Below are positions 34,201 to 44,761 of a stretch of DNA of 64,000 bases, piece after piece. Location of the stretch: NCBI GenBank assembly GCA_900708905.1, contig CAADRB010000057.1:538363-602362 (forward strand), written 5' to 3'. Source of the stretch: Hymenolepis diminuta. Lineage: Eukaryota; Platyhelminthes; Cestoda; Cyclophyllidea; Hymenolepididae. Each line of letters opens with the position of its first letter. Positions within the stretch are counted from its first letter, which is position 1. The notes under the pieces were generated by a model. The model saw nothing but the letters and a program-made list of their open reading frames with translations, made no database searches and was not told the DNA's origin. The position numbers and the translations under genes were made by a program.

Positions 34201-37200
34201 GACGACAGATAGGGGTTTGAATTATAGGGACATGAAGGCATTACTGCGGTTTTACAAAAGAAGGACCAAAGTATTTTCACAATGTTAAAGAATAATTTTG
34301 GAAAGTGCATAGAGAATTATACTTCTGTATATTTTAGTAGGGAATAAGTTAACAGAATGGTACGAGTTTAAATGAATTTAACGCAGCAGAGCTTAACTTG
34401 ACTGAAGTTCCGTGGCCTCTCAAAGGTTAGATTCCTTATGGCATGGGCTTGGGATTTCCCTAACTAATTCATTGATAGGTGAGTGTGTAGTCTTATGATT
34501 AGCCTACTGATCTTAACCTGAATACCCTACTTTATTGTCTTTTAGATTTCGATGTTTGCAAAAGTAGCATGCAAGACTGCTCGCCCTCTGCTACATGCTC
34601 ATTTAACGGTCTCAGCTATACGTGTCAGTGTCCCAGATTTTACACTGATGGTGGAGCCATTGACGGAAAGCTTCCTGGACGATATTGCTATCGTAAGTCT
34701 ATCAGTAATGTAAACACGGGTTCAATTAAGAGGAGATGCAACTGAATTAGCAGTTTCAAAGTTTCCCCAATGCATGGTTGTTCTTGTGTTGTAAATGAAA
34801 AACTTTTGCAAAAAATACTTTAGTATTGAAATTAATTTCAATCTTGATTACTGGAGCTCCGATTTCTAATTAAACGATATTGTGGTCCTTAGTTATTGTA
34901 TGTTTAATGCAATCTTTTCTTTTTCGAAACAAAATTACTTCGACGCCTAGTTTTACAAATGTTAACAAATGAAGTCCTCTCATCCTTACCTATACGGTAT
35001 TTTTATGCTGCTCATTTGAGATCAAGTGGTATTACGGCACTTGTGGTTATGTTCACAGGTGCATACTAATAACATACCTAAGACGATACGAGCGTAGATA
35101 GAAGAAGTTATTAGTGACAAGTAACATTAAGGGTCGATTGGAGGTAAAAGTATTCATTGATAGGTCGAGAAGTAGGAAGGACAAGCGGGGAAGGGGGACA
35201 CAGTGATAGTCATGTCACGCACGCCATTAGCACGCCTGACAAGACGGCATGCAGTCGGAGGCTAGTCCAATATACGGTCCTTTGTCGGCGTGCATCATTG
35301 TCATTGGTTCATCTACTTGTTGGTAGCATGTGATTGGGTGATCCGAATGGCGAAGCCCTCCTATTAGTCGGCGTGGTCGCTAGCTTAGTCCATTTACAGT
35401 AAAGTTTACTTCACAACCTAGGGGTCTGTATCTTACAGTAAATAAACGGATATTAATAGTAATATGGCATAAAATAGCGTTTTTTTACATTGAAGTCTCC
35501 TAATATTTATACTTAAAACAAATTAAGTAGATATGAAGAGTCTAAAGCGAGGGTGTGGGTTTTTGGTTGTTCTAGATAGCTTCATATCGGGCTTCTCTTT
35601 GGGCTGTTTGATAATCGTGCCGGCTCTGATCGCAGCATTGGTTGTACTCTTCTATTATCGTCGTTACCAGGCCCAAAAGGCATGGATCACTCCATCAAAT
35701 GACGACTCTGATTCAGTGGAACTGGTCTCTGCACAACATCCCAAATACAGTGCCTAGGTGCCTCTTTCCATCCGGCAGTCATCCAGCTATTCACTAATTA
35801 AAAAACTTGCCATCTTAGCCAGACATATTATTCTATTATAAACCATTTTAACGCAAAAAATTCGCTTCTTTAACGAAATTATGACATTTAATCTCGGTGA
35901 CATGCTCGCTCTGCCTTTTCTTTTACAGAACAAAATCTGCGACAGATGTATTTGTACTAATATAAATATGTGATCTGATATTAAATTTTTATTTTAGATG
36001 GAAGATATTGATGAAGTCTTGCTTATTTATGGTGGATATACCAATTATTTTATCGGTAGTTTGGTCCTCGAATCAATAAGTATATCTTGATTTCCACTCT
36101 TAGAATTTCCTGTATATTCCCTCTCCCTTAAGGCATTTATAGCCAGTAGTCTATTAAAACTACCTTAAATTCAAAATTCACCGCAGCCTCACTGTTGAAC
36201 CTCAAATATTAATGTCGTAGGTCTTTGTACTTCAAGAAATAGGGCCAGATTTTATGCAGCTAGGAAATGGGCCTTAGCCATACAAAGACTTTTGTTACCG
36301 GTTGAATAATGTTGCTATTCGAATGCTGTAATATTCACTTCTAGAAAGCACAATAACTGAGAAAATTACAGCCGCCATCGGTCTGTTGATCAGCATTAAC
36401 CAATTTCAGTAGTCATTGCGATACCTTTCTGCTCAGTGATAACTGATTCTACTCCACCATTAAAGCGCCAAAATTTGATCATCAAATCATTTTTAACGGA
36501 AATAGTCTATGAGAAATTATTAATGAAATTAGTATTTTCTAAATTGATATGTCAATGATTTAAATTTTATTTTCAAATCATTTCATATACTCAGACATCG
36601 AAGTATTAATGTCGTTAACTCCTAGTAATTTCATTTTGACTTCCATTTTCAACCATTCTGTTTCTTTCTCTACAGCATGTAATATGATTATCCTAAATAT
36701 TTTAGAGATTTATATGTGTAATACTAACAAGTCATTCATTAAAATCTCTCTATAGACATTCAACCATTATTTCATCGGAAAGTATCGTTTACCGATTTTG
36801 TTTGTCATTTACGCATTTTCCTTAAATAATCATACTTCATTCTCCTGAGTACCAATCTGGACTTGATTTAGATTATTGAATTTCATAATTACGATAACCT
36901 TTAGACTTTCAACCATCTCTTTAGCCCGTATCCATTCTTCTACATTTTCCTTTGATTGAGGCAACTTATTTGGGGGTTGCATACTATGTCCAAATATAAA
37001 AGAGCCAAATACATGACCAGTTACCGCCTTATCTCAGAGGAAATAGAAGAGAAGGTAAATTCGATTAATTATGATTATGACGGCCAAAGATTGGGGTGAG
37101 GGGAGAGAAACTAACAAAAGAGAATAGAGTATCAAGCGTAAATTTCAATTATTCTTGGAAGGAGAAAGTGTAGACTCATCACTAAATACGCAACGTTGAG

Positions 37201-37754
37201 ATTTCAACTCCTTATGAGACACGAAGACCTAAGTGTGCTGTCAGGTACAGTTCGTTTGTTCCAATAGGCGAGTAGCCAATTCCTCTTTGAAACTCAATCC
37301 AATCAATGTTTATGGATATAAGTAAATATTGCTCATTTATAGTGCAGTTACTTTGCTTGAATCGCACAAATTAAGAAGGAAAAGTATACCAATTTAAAAT
37401 GATTTTCTAATAGTAGTACTTAAACAAATTAGTATATTCCTGTTAATATTTCGCTAATTTAAGTTTTACATTATTTTTTATTAACTTTACTGAGCTGATC
37501 TTATAACATAACTTTTAATACAATTTAGACTTTTAATAATCTATTATTTCATCAACCAATTCACATATTTAGTAAACCATACCTACGGCGCTTTGATCGC
37601 AACCGTGGTTTTGACGCCTTTCGTTGTCTTCTCTGTCTTGCTCTTCTTCTGGATACGAAAGAAGGCCTTCCTGCGTTTCTGGATACTTCCAACAAGCGAA
37701 TACTCCGACAAAGACGGTTTGGTTGAACTGCCACAACATTCCTATTCCGTATAA
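27943..37754 (+). CDS. Type I membrane protein with EGF, SEA-like and EGF domains; alternative last exons
   Basis: Exons: ~27943-28204, 29754-29879, 30017-30120, 32369-32624, 34546-34692, then either 35576-35757 or 37573-37754. The N-terminus is hydrophobic (LVIVLAIFLGSDAQG), a signal peptide. EGF-1 (YCSKCSEGSVCLVF to YYGEFC) and EGF-2 (CTKTACENGGICQQG to YVGTNC) come first. Then comes a ~120-residue region with SEA-like alternation (LWVQVEMNIDGSQV; RLKVLLKFDPKYNETAF), and EGF-3 (VCKSSMQDCSPSATC to RYC) follows. A TM helix and short tail are supplied by the last exon. No GSVVV-type SEA cleavage motif is visible. EGF-SEA-EGF-TM resembles transmembrane mucins; surface (tegument) location is inference. 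The start codon is unresolved: an in-frame stop sits at 27934 and no ATG precedes the signal sequence. Confidence 0.8.
28205..29753 (+). other. Intron of EGF/SEA gene (1.55 kb)
   Basis: No phase-compatible EGF-like exon seen. AT-rich. Confidence 0.5.
29754..29879 (+). CDS. EGF/SEA protein exon 2: second EGF domain
   Basis: A phase 1-1 exon of 126 nt, the classic symmetrical EGF cassette. It reads CTKTACENGGICQQGTGQTT then CICPINYVGTNC with all six Cys in EGF spacing. Donor gtatgg. Confidence 0.85.
30017..32624 (+). CDS. EGF/SEA protein exons 3-4: SEA-like region
   Basis: Exon 3 (30017-30120) reads VALWVQVEMNIDGSQVHWDG and ends ACNQ. Exon 4 (32369-32624, 256 nt) reads LIISIKRGQDPILATSIIDC, then KIADAEGMRLKVLLKFDPKY and FVRDKTANIT. 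The beta-alpha-beta pattern, N-glycosylation sequons (NQT, NET, NIT) and position between EGF domains suggest a diverged SEA domain. This is weaker than the EGF calls. Confidence 0.65.
30121..32368 (+). other. Intron of EGF/SEA gene (2.25 kb) carrying a dispersed repeat
   Basis: No exon recognised. The part near 30490-30740 matches 19380-19640. The rest is AT-rich. Confidence 0.5.
30600..30740 (+). repeat. Dispersed repeat, copy 2
   Basis: Reads ttttgaaccaaacctgaaac, then ctgctgtgtggcattattct and cctatttatgcttcccttcc, paralleling the copy at 19500-19640. Both copies sit in introns of active genes. Confidence 0.5.
32625..34545 (+). other. Intron of EGF/SEA gene (1.9 kb)
   Basis: No exon recognised. 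A purine-rich stretch with repeated gag/agag words lies at 34010-34080. Confidence 0.5.
34546..34692 (+). CDS. EGF/SEA protein exon 5: third EGF domain
   Basis: Phase 1-1 exon of 147 nt reading DVCKSSMQDCSPSATCSFNG then YTCQCPRFYTDGG and RYCY. The Cys spacing is that of calcium-type EGF modules. It immediately precedes the membrane-spanning exon. Confidence 0.83.
34693..35575 (+). other. Intron of EGF/SEA gene with a GC-richer patch
   Basis: Between about 35160 and 35390 the composition shifts to clearly higher G+C, with CG-containing words (cgcacgcc, ggcgtggtcgc), unlike the flanks. It could be an inserted element or an internal control region. No open frame supports a protein. Confidence 0.4.
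35576..35757 (+). CDS. EGF/SEA protein alternative last exon A (TM helix and tail)
   Basis: The acceptor tctag ends at 35575; entry phase 1. It reads a TM segment (SLGCLIIVPALIAALVVLFY), a basic stop-transfer (YRRYQAQK) and a tail AWITPSNDDSDSVELVSAQH ending KYSA, stop TAG at 35755. Poly(A) signal ATTAAA follows at 35980. The tail parallels that of last exon B. Confidence 0.8.
35758..37572 (+). other. Between the two alternative last exons
   Basis: 3'UTR of exon A followed by AT-rich sequence with no recognised exon. Confidence 0.5.
37573..37754 (+). CDS. EGF/SEA protein alternative last exon B (TM helix and tail)
   Basis: The acceptor tttag ends at 37572; entry phase 1. It is the same length as exon A (182 nt). 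It reads TM segment GALIATVVLTPFVVFSVLLF, basic IRKKAFLR and tail FWILPTSEYSDKDGLVELPQ ending HSYSV, stop TAA at 37752. The shared skeleton WI-P, VEL, QH and YS with exon A shows the two arose by duplication. It could otherwise be the remnant of a duplicated gene, but intact acceptor, phase and stop favour use. Confidence 0.72.
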
Positions 37755-37880
37755 AAGATATTTGTGCTTCCCTCAGTTTTGGCAAACGTAGTCTCTCAAA
37801 AAAATTTTTTTATACTTTTTGAACTATAAATTGCTTTTAGGAATGAAACTTGTAGATGTATAAGTTACTTTAAATAATCA

Positions 37881-37886
37881 ATTAAA
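37881..37886 (+). terminator. Candidate poly(A) signal after last exon B
   Basis: ATTAAA 127 bases past the exon B stop codon and 73 bases before the ENY2 ATG. Confidence 0.4.
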
Positions 37887-37958
37887 ACATGCGGTGGGTT
37901 GAGTGACCTGAACAAAATCAATTATTTGATATACTTGAAGAATTCTTAATCTCCAGAC

Positions 37959-38357
37959 ATGAACAAAGAACGCAAAATTGAATCGCCATTGTGTGGAGGA
38001 ACTTGTAACAGAGAATTTGATGAAAGGACTACTGATCATGTGTCGGACATTTTAAAGATGACAGGAGTTAAACAAATAATAAAAAATTACCTTCCTGAAA
38101 AGCTTGAAGAATGCGGATGGAATAAACGTATCTTTGATGAATGTGTGAAATGGCTAAAGGCCAACACGGCCAGTGGCCAAAGAGTTATCTACGGTCAGAC
38201 AATTAGAGAAGAATTTAGGGAGCCAGAGGACGTGAACTCGAAAGAGTTAATTGAACCATTACTGAATTTGGGAATGCAGCTAATGCCAGCGTGTCTTTTC
38301 AGAGAAATTGAGGAACAAGTTTTTAAGGTGATAAAGGAAAATAGCATGAATTATTAA
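37959..38357 (+). CDS. ENY2: Transcription and mRNA export factor ENY2 (Sus1 family)
   Basis: ENY2 is a small all-helical subunit shared by the SAGA deubiquitinase module and the TREX-2 export complex. The core reads QIIKNYLPEKLEECGWNKRI, then VNSKELIEPLLNLGMQLMPA and FREIEEQVFKVI. This matches the family pattern L-x-x-KL-x-ECGW ... L-x-x-x-x-P-x-x-x-x-LVP. The gene is intronless and, at 132 residues, longer than the usual ~100, with an extra ~35 residue N-terminus and an insertion in the middle. The ATG is three bases after a ctccag acceptor-like site (ending 37956), consistent with spliced-leader trans-splicing. It lies ~200 bp behind the EGF/SEA last exon B. AATAAA follows at 38538. Confidence 0.85.
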   Translation: MNKERKIESPLCGGTCNREFDERTTDHVSDILKMTGVKQIIKNYLPEKLEECGWNKRIFDECVKWLKANTASGQRVIYGQTIREEFREPEDVNSKELIEPLLNLGMQLMPACLFREIEEQVFKVIKENSMNY

Positions 38358-38537
38358 GCCAGAATTCTGTATCATCTAATTAGAACTAAATCAATATGGT
38401 TTGAAGCATGTCAATAATATATTTCATTTATTTATTCCTTACATGCTTAAGTAAGTGCAGAACTTGGTGAATTGCTTTAATGTGCTGTTGTTAAGTGCTT
38501 CAACCTAGGATTGTAGACTTCCATTCTAGTGCTCTTA

Positions 38538-38543
38538 AATAAA
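38538..38543 (+). terminator. Poly(A) signal of ENY2
   Basis: AATAAA 181 bases past the ENY2 stop codon. Confidence 0.55.
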
Positions 38544-39887
38544 ATGAAATTCATAAATGCATCAGAAGTGGGAGGCTAAAGTGAAATAAATCTTCCCAAT
38601 AATGGAACGTTTCAAGAAAGGGAACCACTCCAAATGCAAATGGTTTGGGATACAAAATATTTTTGCAATGTTCCCTTTGATAATATGCATTCTCCGCGTG
38701 TACTTTTTATGCTTCTCTTTATTCTGAATAGGTACTTGCTTGCTGCAGGTTTCGGGATCAAACATGTTCCAGCTTCGTGCTCTTACATATGTAGTTGCTA
38801 TCTTAATGTAATATAATAGCTAATGATATACAAGGTGAGATGTTACAAGGAGAAAAAGTGGTGTATTTAGAAAGATCTGTTTAAGGAATGAAAGATCAAC
38901 CATATTAAGCAATCGATAGTTTGTGTTTGATCACTGTACCTTTCTAGAGCCTATTTAAACTTAAAAAAATAAAGAGGAAATCGATTTAAGTTTATCAATA
39001 TCACTCAGAAAGGTTCATTTTAAAATCATGAGAATAAATGAACCCATTAGCAAAGAACAGGATAGATGCAGAAACCGTAGAAGTCAAATGTTTTAAATCA
39101 CCAGTTAAATAAGTGTACGACCTACTTCTGGAATCTCAATAGATATTTTCCTGATGGAATAGAGGTCTTGACACACAAGACGGTTCTTACTTAACGCTTT
39201 ACTTTTATTGAAGTCTTAAATAACGTTGATTTGAAATTGGTGGATAACAAGAAAGCTTCCGTCTAAGTAACACGACATTCCATTTTCCGATGATGCTTTA
39301 TGAGTTTTGCGCAATATACTTCTTTTAATTTTCACGATAAAACCGTAATTTCCTTCTTTTAATAATGAGCTGTGAGATTTACTGAAAGCGTTAAGTCAAT
39401 CATTATTCGCTATTACTTAACACTAGGTTTGCAAAGACAATCTTCAGTCAGAAGGTTGTAAAATAGCCATTGATAGGCAAGAAAGTGCAAATAAAAGTGG
39501 CGTTTAAAGCTGTCTACTACAATGTACAAAGCAAAACTGCTTGTATAGTTTGTTGGTAGGCCGATAAAATGATTCATTAATCTCATATAATGTTACTTAT
39601 AAATAATCTAACAGACATGATACATCAAGATAAATCCATCCGAAAATTGACTTTAGATGTAGATCAAATTAAAAATGAGTCAACATAAATGATAAAAAAA
39701 TAAAGTTAAATTTTAATCGATCCTTGTTAATATTTACACTATACAATAATTTGAAATGCAAGGTGAATACTAATGATGATGAGAATTTATTAACAACTAG
39801 TGTAATCTTCAATGGTTAAAAAGAGCATTTCATAGCCTTTTAAATCACACACTTGTGCAGGCTTGTCTGTGTTCTGTTTAACTTGTG
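38544..39887. other. Intergenic region ENY2 to SENP copy A
   Basis: AT-rich with no recognised gene. The right end should carry the promoter of the SENP copy A gene. Confidence 0.5.
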
Positions 39888-42800
39888 ATGCTTCTGCAAA
39901 TGAATTCTTTCAATAATGATATTAACTCAACTTCAACACCACAAAACGCGAAAGGCCAACGCAAACCAGGAAATATACGCTATAGTCTACCAGCAAAGAT
40001 ACCTAAGTATGTACCTTTTCACCCTACTTCGTCTTATGAAATGGTAGTCATTATATCATTTCTCCTTTTAGACTTGACCTAAGTTCGCCATCTGTTTACT
40101 CTAAGCTATTTGATAAAATAGAATCAGAAAATCATTTTGTGCCACCAGATCCAGATGCTGTTCCAGATATTTCGTTCGTGGTTTCTCCTGTAGATTTTAT
40201 TTCTAATATTAAAAATTCATATCTCATAATGTTATAAAATAACAATTATATTCAGGGTGTTGATGTCATAAAAAAGTTCAGAAAACCTACTTTCACTCCC
40301 GAAAATTCCCCTCACAATTTAAGTCTACAGGAATATCGGAAAATGTTGCGAAGAGCTAAATCTGGTCTCATCGCCCCTCCGGAATCCACAAATGTTGGAA
40401 ATACGAAATTTTTGGGGTGAGTTTGTAGTATTTAATATCTTTGATTTTCGTTGTTTAAGTATTTTTGTGTGATATAATAAACTAACTTACCAACCTTTTA
40501 GTTTTAGAAATCTTCGATTACCAGGATCAAGTAAGTGCCCTTATACTTTTATTTTTTTATTAGCTTTTCGTGGTAATAATGTATTTCTTCCTATTCGTAT
40601 GGTCTGATTTTTTTGCAAGTCTATTGTATGAAGTAAACTATTTTGAACTAATTCGCTAAATATTCTCGTTTCGATACCTATTCACAGTGCACATTCAGTG
40701 ACATGTGATCACTAGAGGATGTATATATTGATGTGGATCATTTACTCCTTTTCCAGATTACTTCTATCTTGCATGTTGACTTCTGTTAAAAAAGGACTCC
40801 ACTTTTTCACGTAGCTGTTGATCCTGTTCTCCTTGTTTTGACATTTCAATGAGGAAAATGTTGACACATTGCAGTTTCTGTGAAGTTAATATTCAACTTT
40901 GAGTTCATGCCTCCATGGAACTTGATTTCAATTTCGTATAAGCAATACAGTGGAAATCTCATTAATCTGAGAACATTTGCCTATAATCTTGTCATTGTTT
41001 TTGGTTGACATTCTTCTGTTTTTTTGTAAAGGCATTCAAGATTTTGTCATTACATATTTTTCTAAAGCTCTAACCTTTTGGGTTAATAAAAATATGATTT
41101 TTCTTCTCTATTCCTCTTGCCTGCTTAAAATTAGTCCTTTCACATGAAATTGGTGGAATTTTGATTCCTCATCTTATTAGTTAACCCATATATCCGATAA
41201 AATTATTCATTTAAATCCCATGTCAAGGGTAGTAATTGAGCAAAAAGAAGAATGTTTTTTTCTTTCTGTGTTTCATCCGCCCGCTACTTTTTATCAGCTG
41301 GAGATAGCTTTGAATGCACTCGAATCCCTAATAATAGTACAAACTGAAACTATTAATCATTTCACTACTGGTTTTGATTAAATTTCGTTGACATTCAATG
41401 ATATCTTCAGTAGGCTTTGTACAGCGGGCTGTATCAGATAAAGCCGTTTTCCGAATCCATTTAAGGTATATTTCATATTTGAGTAGTTGGGTAATACGTT
41501 GAAGCCCCTAATTTGATCAATAGTTTAACAACTCAGACATTTTTGGTCCTAAGTTTTTACCACTGACAGGAAAGATTGTTTCAGTTTATGTTTTCTTCCA
41601 CTTTAGCTAAGACCACTTCAGTTCCGACAACGTCGAAATCCGTTTCACTGCCACCAACAGAGCCCACCACGTTAATCATTTCTCCAACAGAGGGGGACAA
41701 AGCGGCCGAGGAATGGTGCAATAAGGTTAGCAGTACTACATACCTCAGTTCTGATTGGATCGCCAAGTTCTCTTCCTCTACGCAGAATGAGGGTGAACGA
41801 ATTGAACTTGAGGCCAAAACCAAGTTCTATGAAAATCAGGCAAGTTACTTTTATTGTTGTTACATACCGCGAATACTTAACTTCAGAGACTTAAACGTGA
41901 AACTCAGCTCTGGGTAGAAGCATTATTTGCATACCGGAAATTACTGTAGGGCATATCTTAACGATCTGTCTTATGTATAAATTTGGAAGACTACAAGAAG
42001 TATATTGACGTTTTTCTTTTAGTAGACTTGATGGTTAAAAGTATTTTTGGTGTGCCTCTCCGGTAGTGGTTTTGCAAATATATTGCGTTTGACATTAGGT
42101 TGTAAATTATCAGAAACATCAGGCAATATACTTTTCTTTTGTAAGGTGAAAATGCTTATTTGGAACGAACAGTTTTAATGAACTATGAGATTCGGATATT
42201 TATTTTCAATTTAACCAGTTGTGAATATTTATTGACGGTAAGAACGTCTATTTGAGTGCGTTTCTAAGAAAGTATGTTTACAAGATTGGGTAATAATATC
42301 TGGTAGAATTTTCTTAGGTTGATTCAGTTTTTATTGTCAAACGCACCTTTTTTTGTCTTAGTGACCAGTCTGTGTGCACGTTTCCTTGAATTTTCTTTGT
42401 CTTCTAAATCAGCAAGACAATATATAAGTGTCGATTGACCATTGTTTTATTCTGTTTTGCCTTTTCTGCAGAGAAAGGTTGCGTTTGAACAGTATATGAG
42501 TAACATTGAGCAAAGAATGGCTTGTCTGATGCAATCACCTCCTGTACTTCCTGATCCCTACCTGAGGCCAGTTCCTATTCCCCAAGTACTTCCTCACAGA
42601 GAGACTGGCAAACCTAGTCTAACAGGTAAGTAATTTTAAATTGATAGACGCACATTTCGACGCTATTTTTCCAACTGTAGCAACAATGTCCTACTTATGT
42701 TGCATCAGTAATAATATGATATTTAAATTAGTTTAATTTATCCATTTCCAGTAAACTCCAACTTATACTTTGTGAATAACGATGTTTTTGTATCGCCTTT

Positions 42801-44761
42801 TAGTTCTGACAAATAGGCAGAAGTCAGAGGTAAATGAATTGTTTGCAAAAGCCTGTGGTGACTTGAATGCAGTTCTTGTACATAGTAGACGCTTCCGACT
42901 AAAGGTAACACTGCGCGATATCACCACACTCACTGGGAATACATGGCTAAATGACGTTGTCATTAACTTCTATCTTCAACTTATTTCGCATCGATCCCGG
43001 CAGTGTCCAGAAATGCTTAAGGTCCATGCCTTCAATTCCTTCTTCTATCCCCAGTTGATCTCTGTCGGTTACTCTGGTGTTAGACGATGGACAAAGTCGG
43101 TGGATCTCTTCAGTAAGGACTTAATCCTCATTCCTGTACACGACAGGGGCATGCACTGGTGCCTCACTGTAAGTTTATTTTCTCACTTATAGATCTTTAT
43201 TAAATTTAAAAATAGTTCGATGAATAAGTGCTCTATCCTCCAAAATGAAGTTTGAAACATTTTAGAAGAAGTTGTGGGTTCATGTTAAAGTGCTACTTTG
43301 ACAGAATATCTCATCATAGTTCGTTATTAAGCCGGTGCATTTTCAGATTACTCTATCTGCGTGCTCGAATTTTGAAACAAGGTCTCTCGACGCTTCAGCG
43401 CTGGCTAAATAACAAAGTAGTCAAAAGCACTAACTGTTTTGTATTCACACTTCTCTTTTCACTTCTACCATGTCTGAGTGAAAATCATGTAATCGTCAGT
43501 GTCTATTCGATTTTCACAAAAGAAATAAGGTGGAAAAGACTCATTATCAAAAAGTTCTGCGGAAACCATTGGTTATTTTGATTTTAGTAAAGAAATTTAT
43601 GCGCTGGAATATTATTAACTGGGATGTTTGGAGTATGCTTTACCGAAGATTTCGAAGTTCTTGGGTTATATTAAATGCATTGTTTTTTAGTTTTAAAGTG
43701 AAATCTTTCCCGTCAAACTTTATCTGCTATACCTTGTTTTTATTTTAGTGTGTTGATTTCCGAGTGAAAACTATCTCCTATTATGACTCACTACATGGTC
43801 GGAATGATCAGTGCCTAGATAGGATCTTGCGAGTTTTTTCTTCTTATTTAAATTTTTAAATCACTAAATTGCATCCCCTTAATTATCGATTTGCTGTTTA
43901 GAGGGTACCTTGATGCAGAAAGTCGAGACAAACGGGATAAGCCGCTGGAAGATATCCATTTTTGGAAAAAGCAGAATATGGAAGTGAGTGATCTGCTTGA
44001 ATGGTCGTATAAGTACTTTGAATATAGTTCTGAGTGGTCGCATTTACTTTTGTAGAATCGGACTCCTTCCCAACAGAATGGTTCAGACTGTGGGGTGTTT
44101 GCGTTGACAACTGCAGAGTTCCTTTCGCGGGATGCTGAGCTAATCTTTGAGCAAGTAAGATCTCATTTCAATAATTCAATTTTAATGATGAAAGTTATAC
44201 AACGCTAAGCATTCATTGATATTATCTAGACTGAAACTTTGATACTCTTAGATGTATCCTATTATTATGCTACAGTTACTGTTTCCCAGACCCAGTAAAA
44301 AAGAGGGTGGGAGTCCTGTAACTCTTCGCTTACAACTTAGGTACGCGAGATATTATTAGCTGCTGCCACTCATACTCCCTGTCAAGGGATAAATTTTGGT
44401 CAGTTCCATTTGCTATCTGAAGGTTGCCTCTCGTTTTGGAACGTTCCGCGACAACGGTAACTAATCACAGTATATCTTTGTGGATAGGAAGTCAGTAAAT
44501 TGCATAACCCATATATATGTTTCAGACCCCGTATAGCTTTACATTAACTTACCAAATTTCCTCCATAGTACATACTAGATGGGTATCATTGCAATGCTTT
44601 CGGCTTCATAATCAATACTCATCTGGAAGAATTGGTATTAACAAAGACTTTTCATTCTTTTCTTTTAGTCCGATATGGGAGAAATTCGGCAAAGAATGAT
44701 CTACGAGATTTTGACAGTTCAGCTTTTGAACACCGGCACAAATCTGGCTGATGCATCCTAG
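39888..44761 (+). CDS. SUMO-specific (sentrin) protease, SENP/Ulp1 family, copy A
   Basis: A cysteine protease that matures SUMO and removes it from targets. Exons: 39888-40006, 40072-40189, 40256-40416, 40502-40530 (29 nt), 41607-41839, 42472-42625, 42804-43168, 43749-43828, 43902-43983, 44056-44154, 44669-44761. The N-terminal half is Ser/Pro-rich and unrecognisable. The catalytic domain starts near TWLNDVVINFYLQLI. It holds the catalytic His in GMHWCLT, Asp in ISYYDSL, and Gln and Cys in QQNGSDCGVF, all intact. It ends GEIRQRMIYEIL. The ATG at 39888 follows an in-frame TAA. Two introns (after 41839 and 43828) begin with GC instead of GT. The pattern is closest to the SENP1/2 branch by memory. 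Confidence 0.9.
40531..41606 (+). other. SENP copy A intron (1.08 kb)
   Basis: CT-rich and AT-rich sequence with no recognised exon. Confidence 0.5.
41840..42471 (+). other. SENP copy A intron with GC donor
   Basis: The exon ends AATCAG and the intron starts gcaagt, a strong U1 match apart from the C. The acceptor is ctgcag. No exon inside. Confidence 0.65.
43169..43748 (+). other. SENP copy A intron (580 nt)
   Basis: No exon recognised. Open frames in it are chance. Confidence 0.5.
44155..44668 (+). other. SENP copy A last intron (514 nt)
   Basis: No exon recognised. Confidence 0.5.

Noticed and set aside
37561..37785. A minus-strand Arg-rich open frame that could look like a nuclear protein
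   Set aside because: It is the exact antisense of EGF/SEA last exon B, whose Lys/Phe-rich codons give Arg-rich antisense.
43252..43581. A 109-codon plus-strand open frame in a SENP copy A intron
   Set aside because: It falls between two exons that join in phase, and the paralogous intron in copy B has no counterpart.
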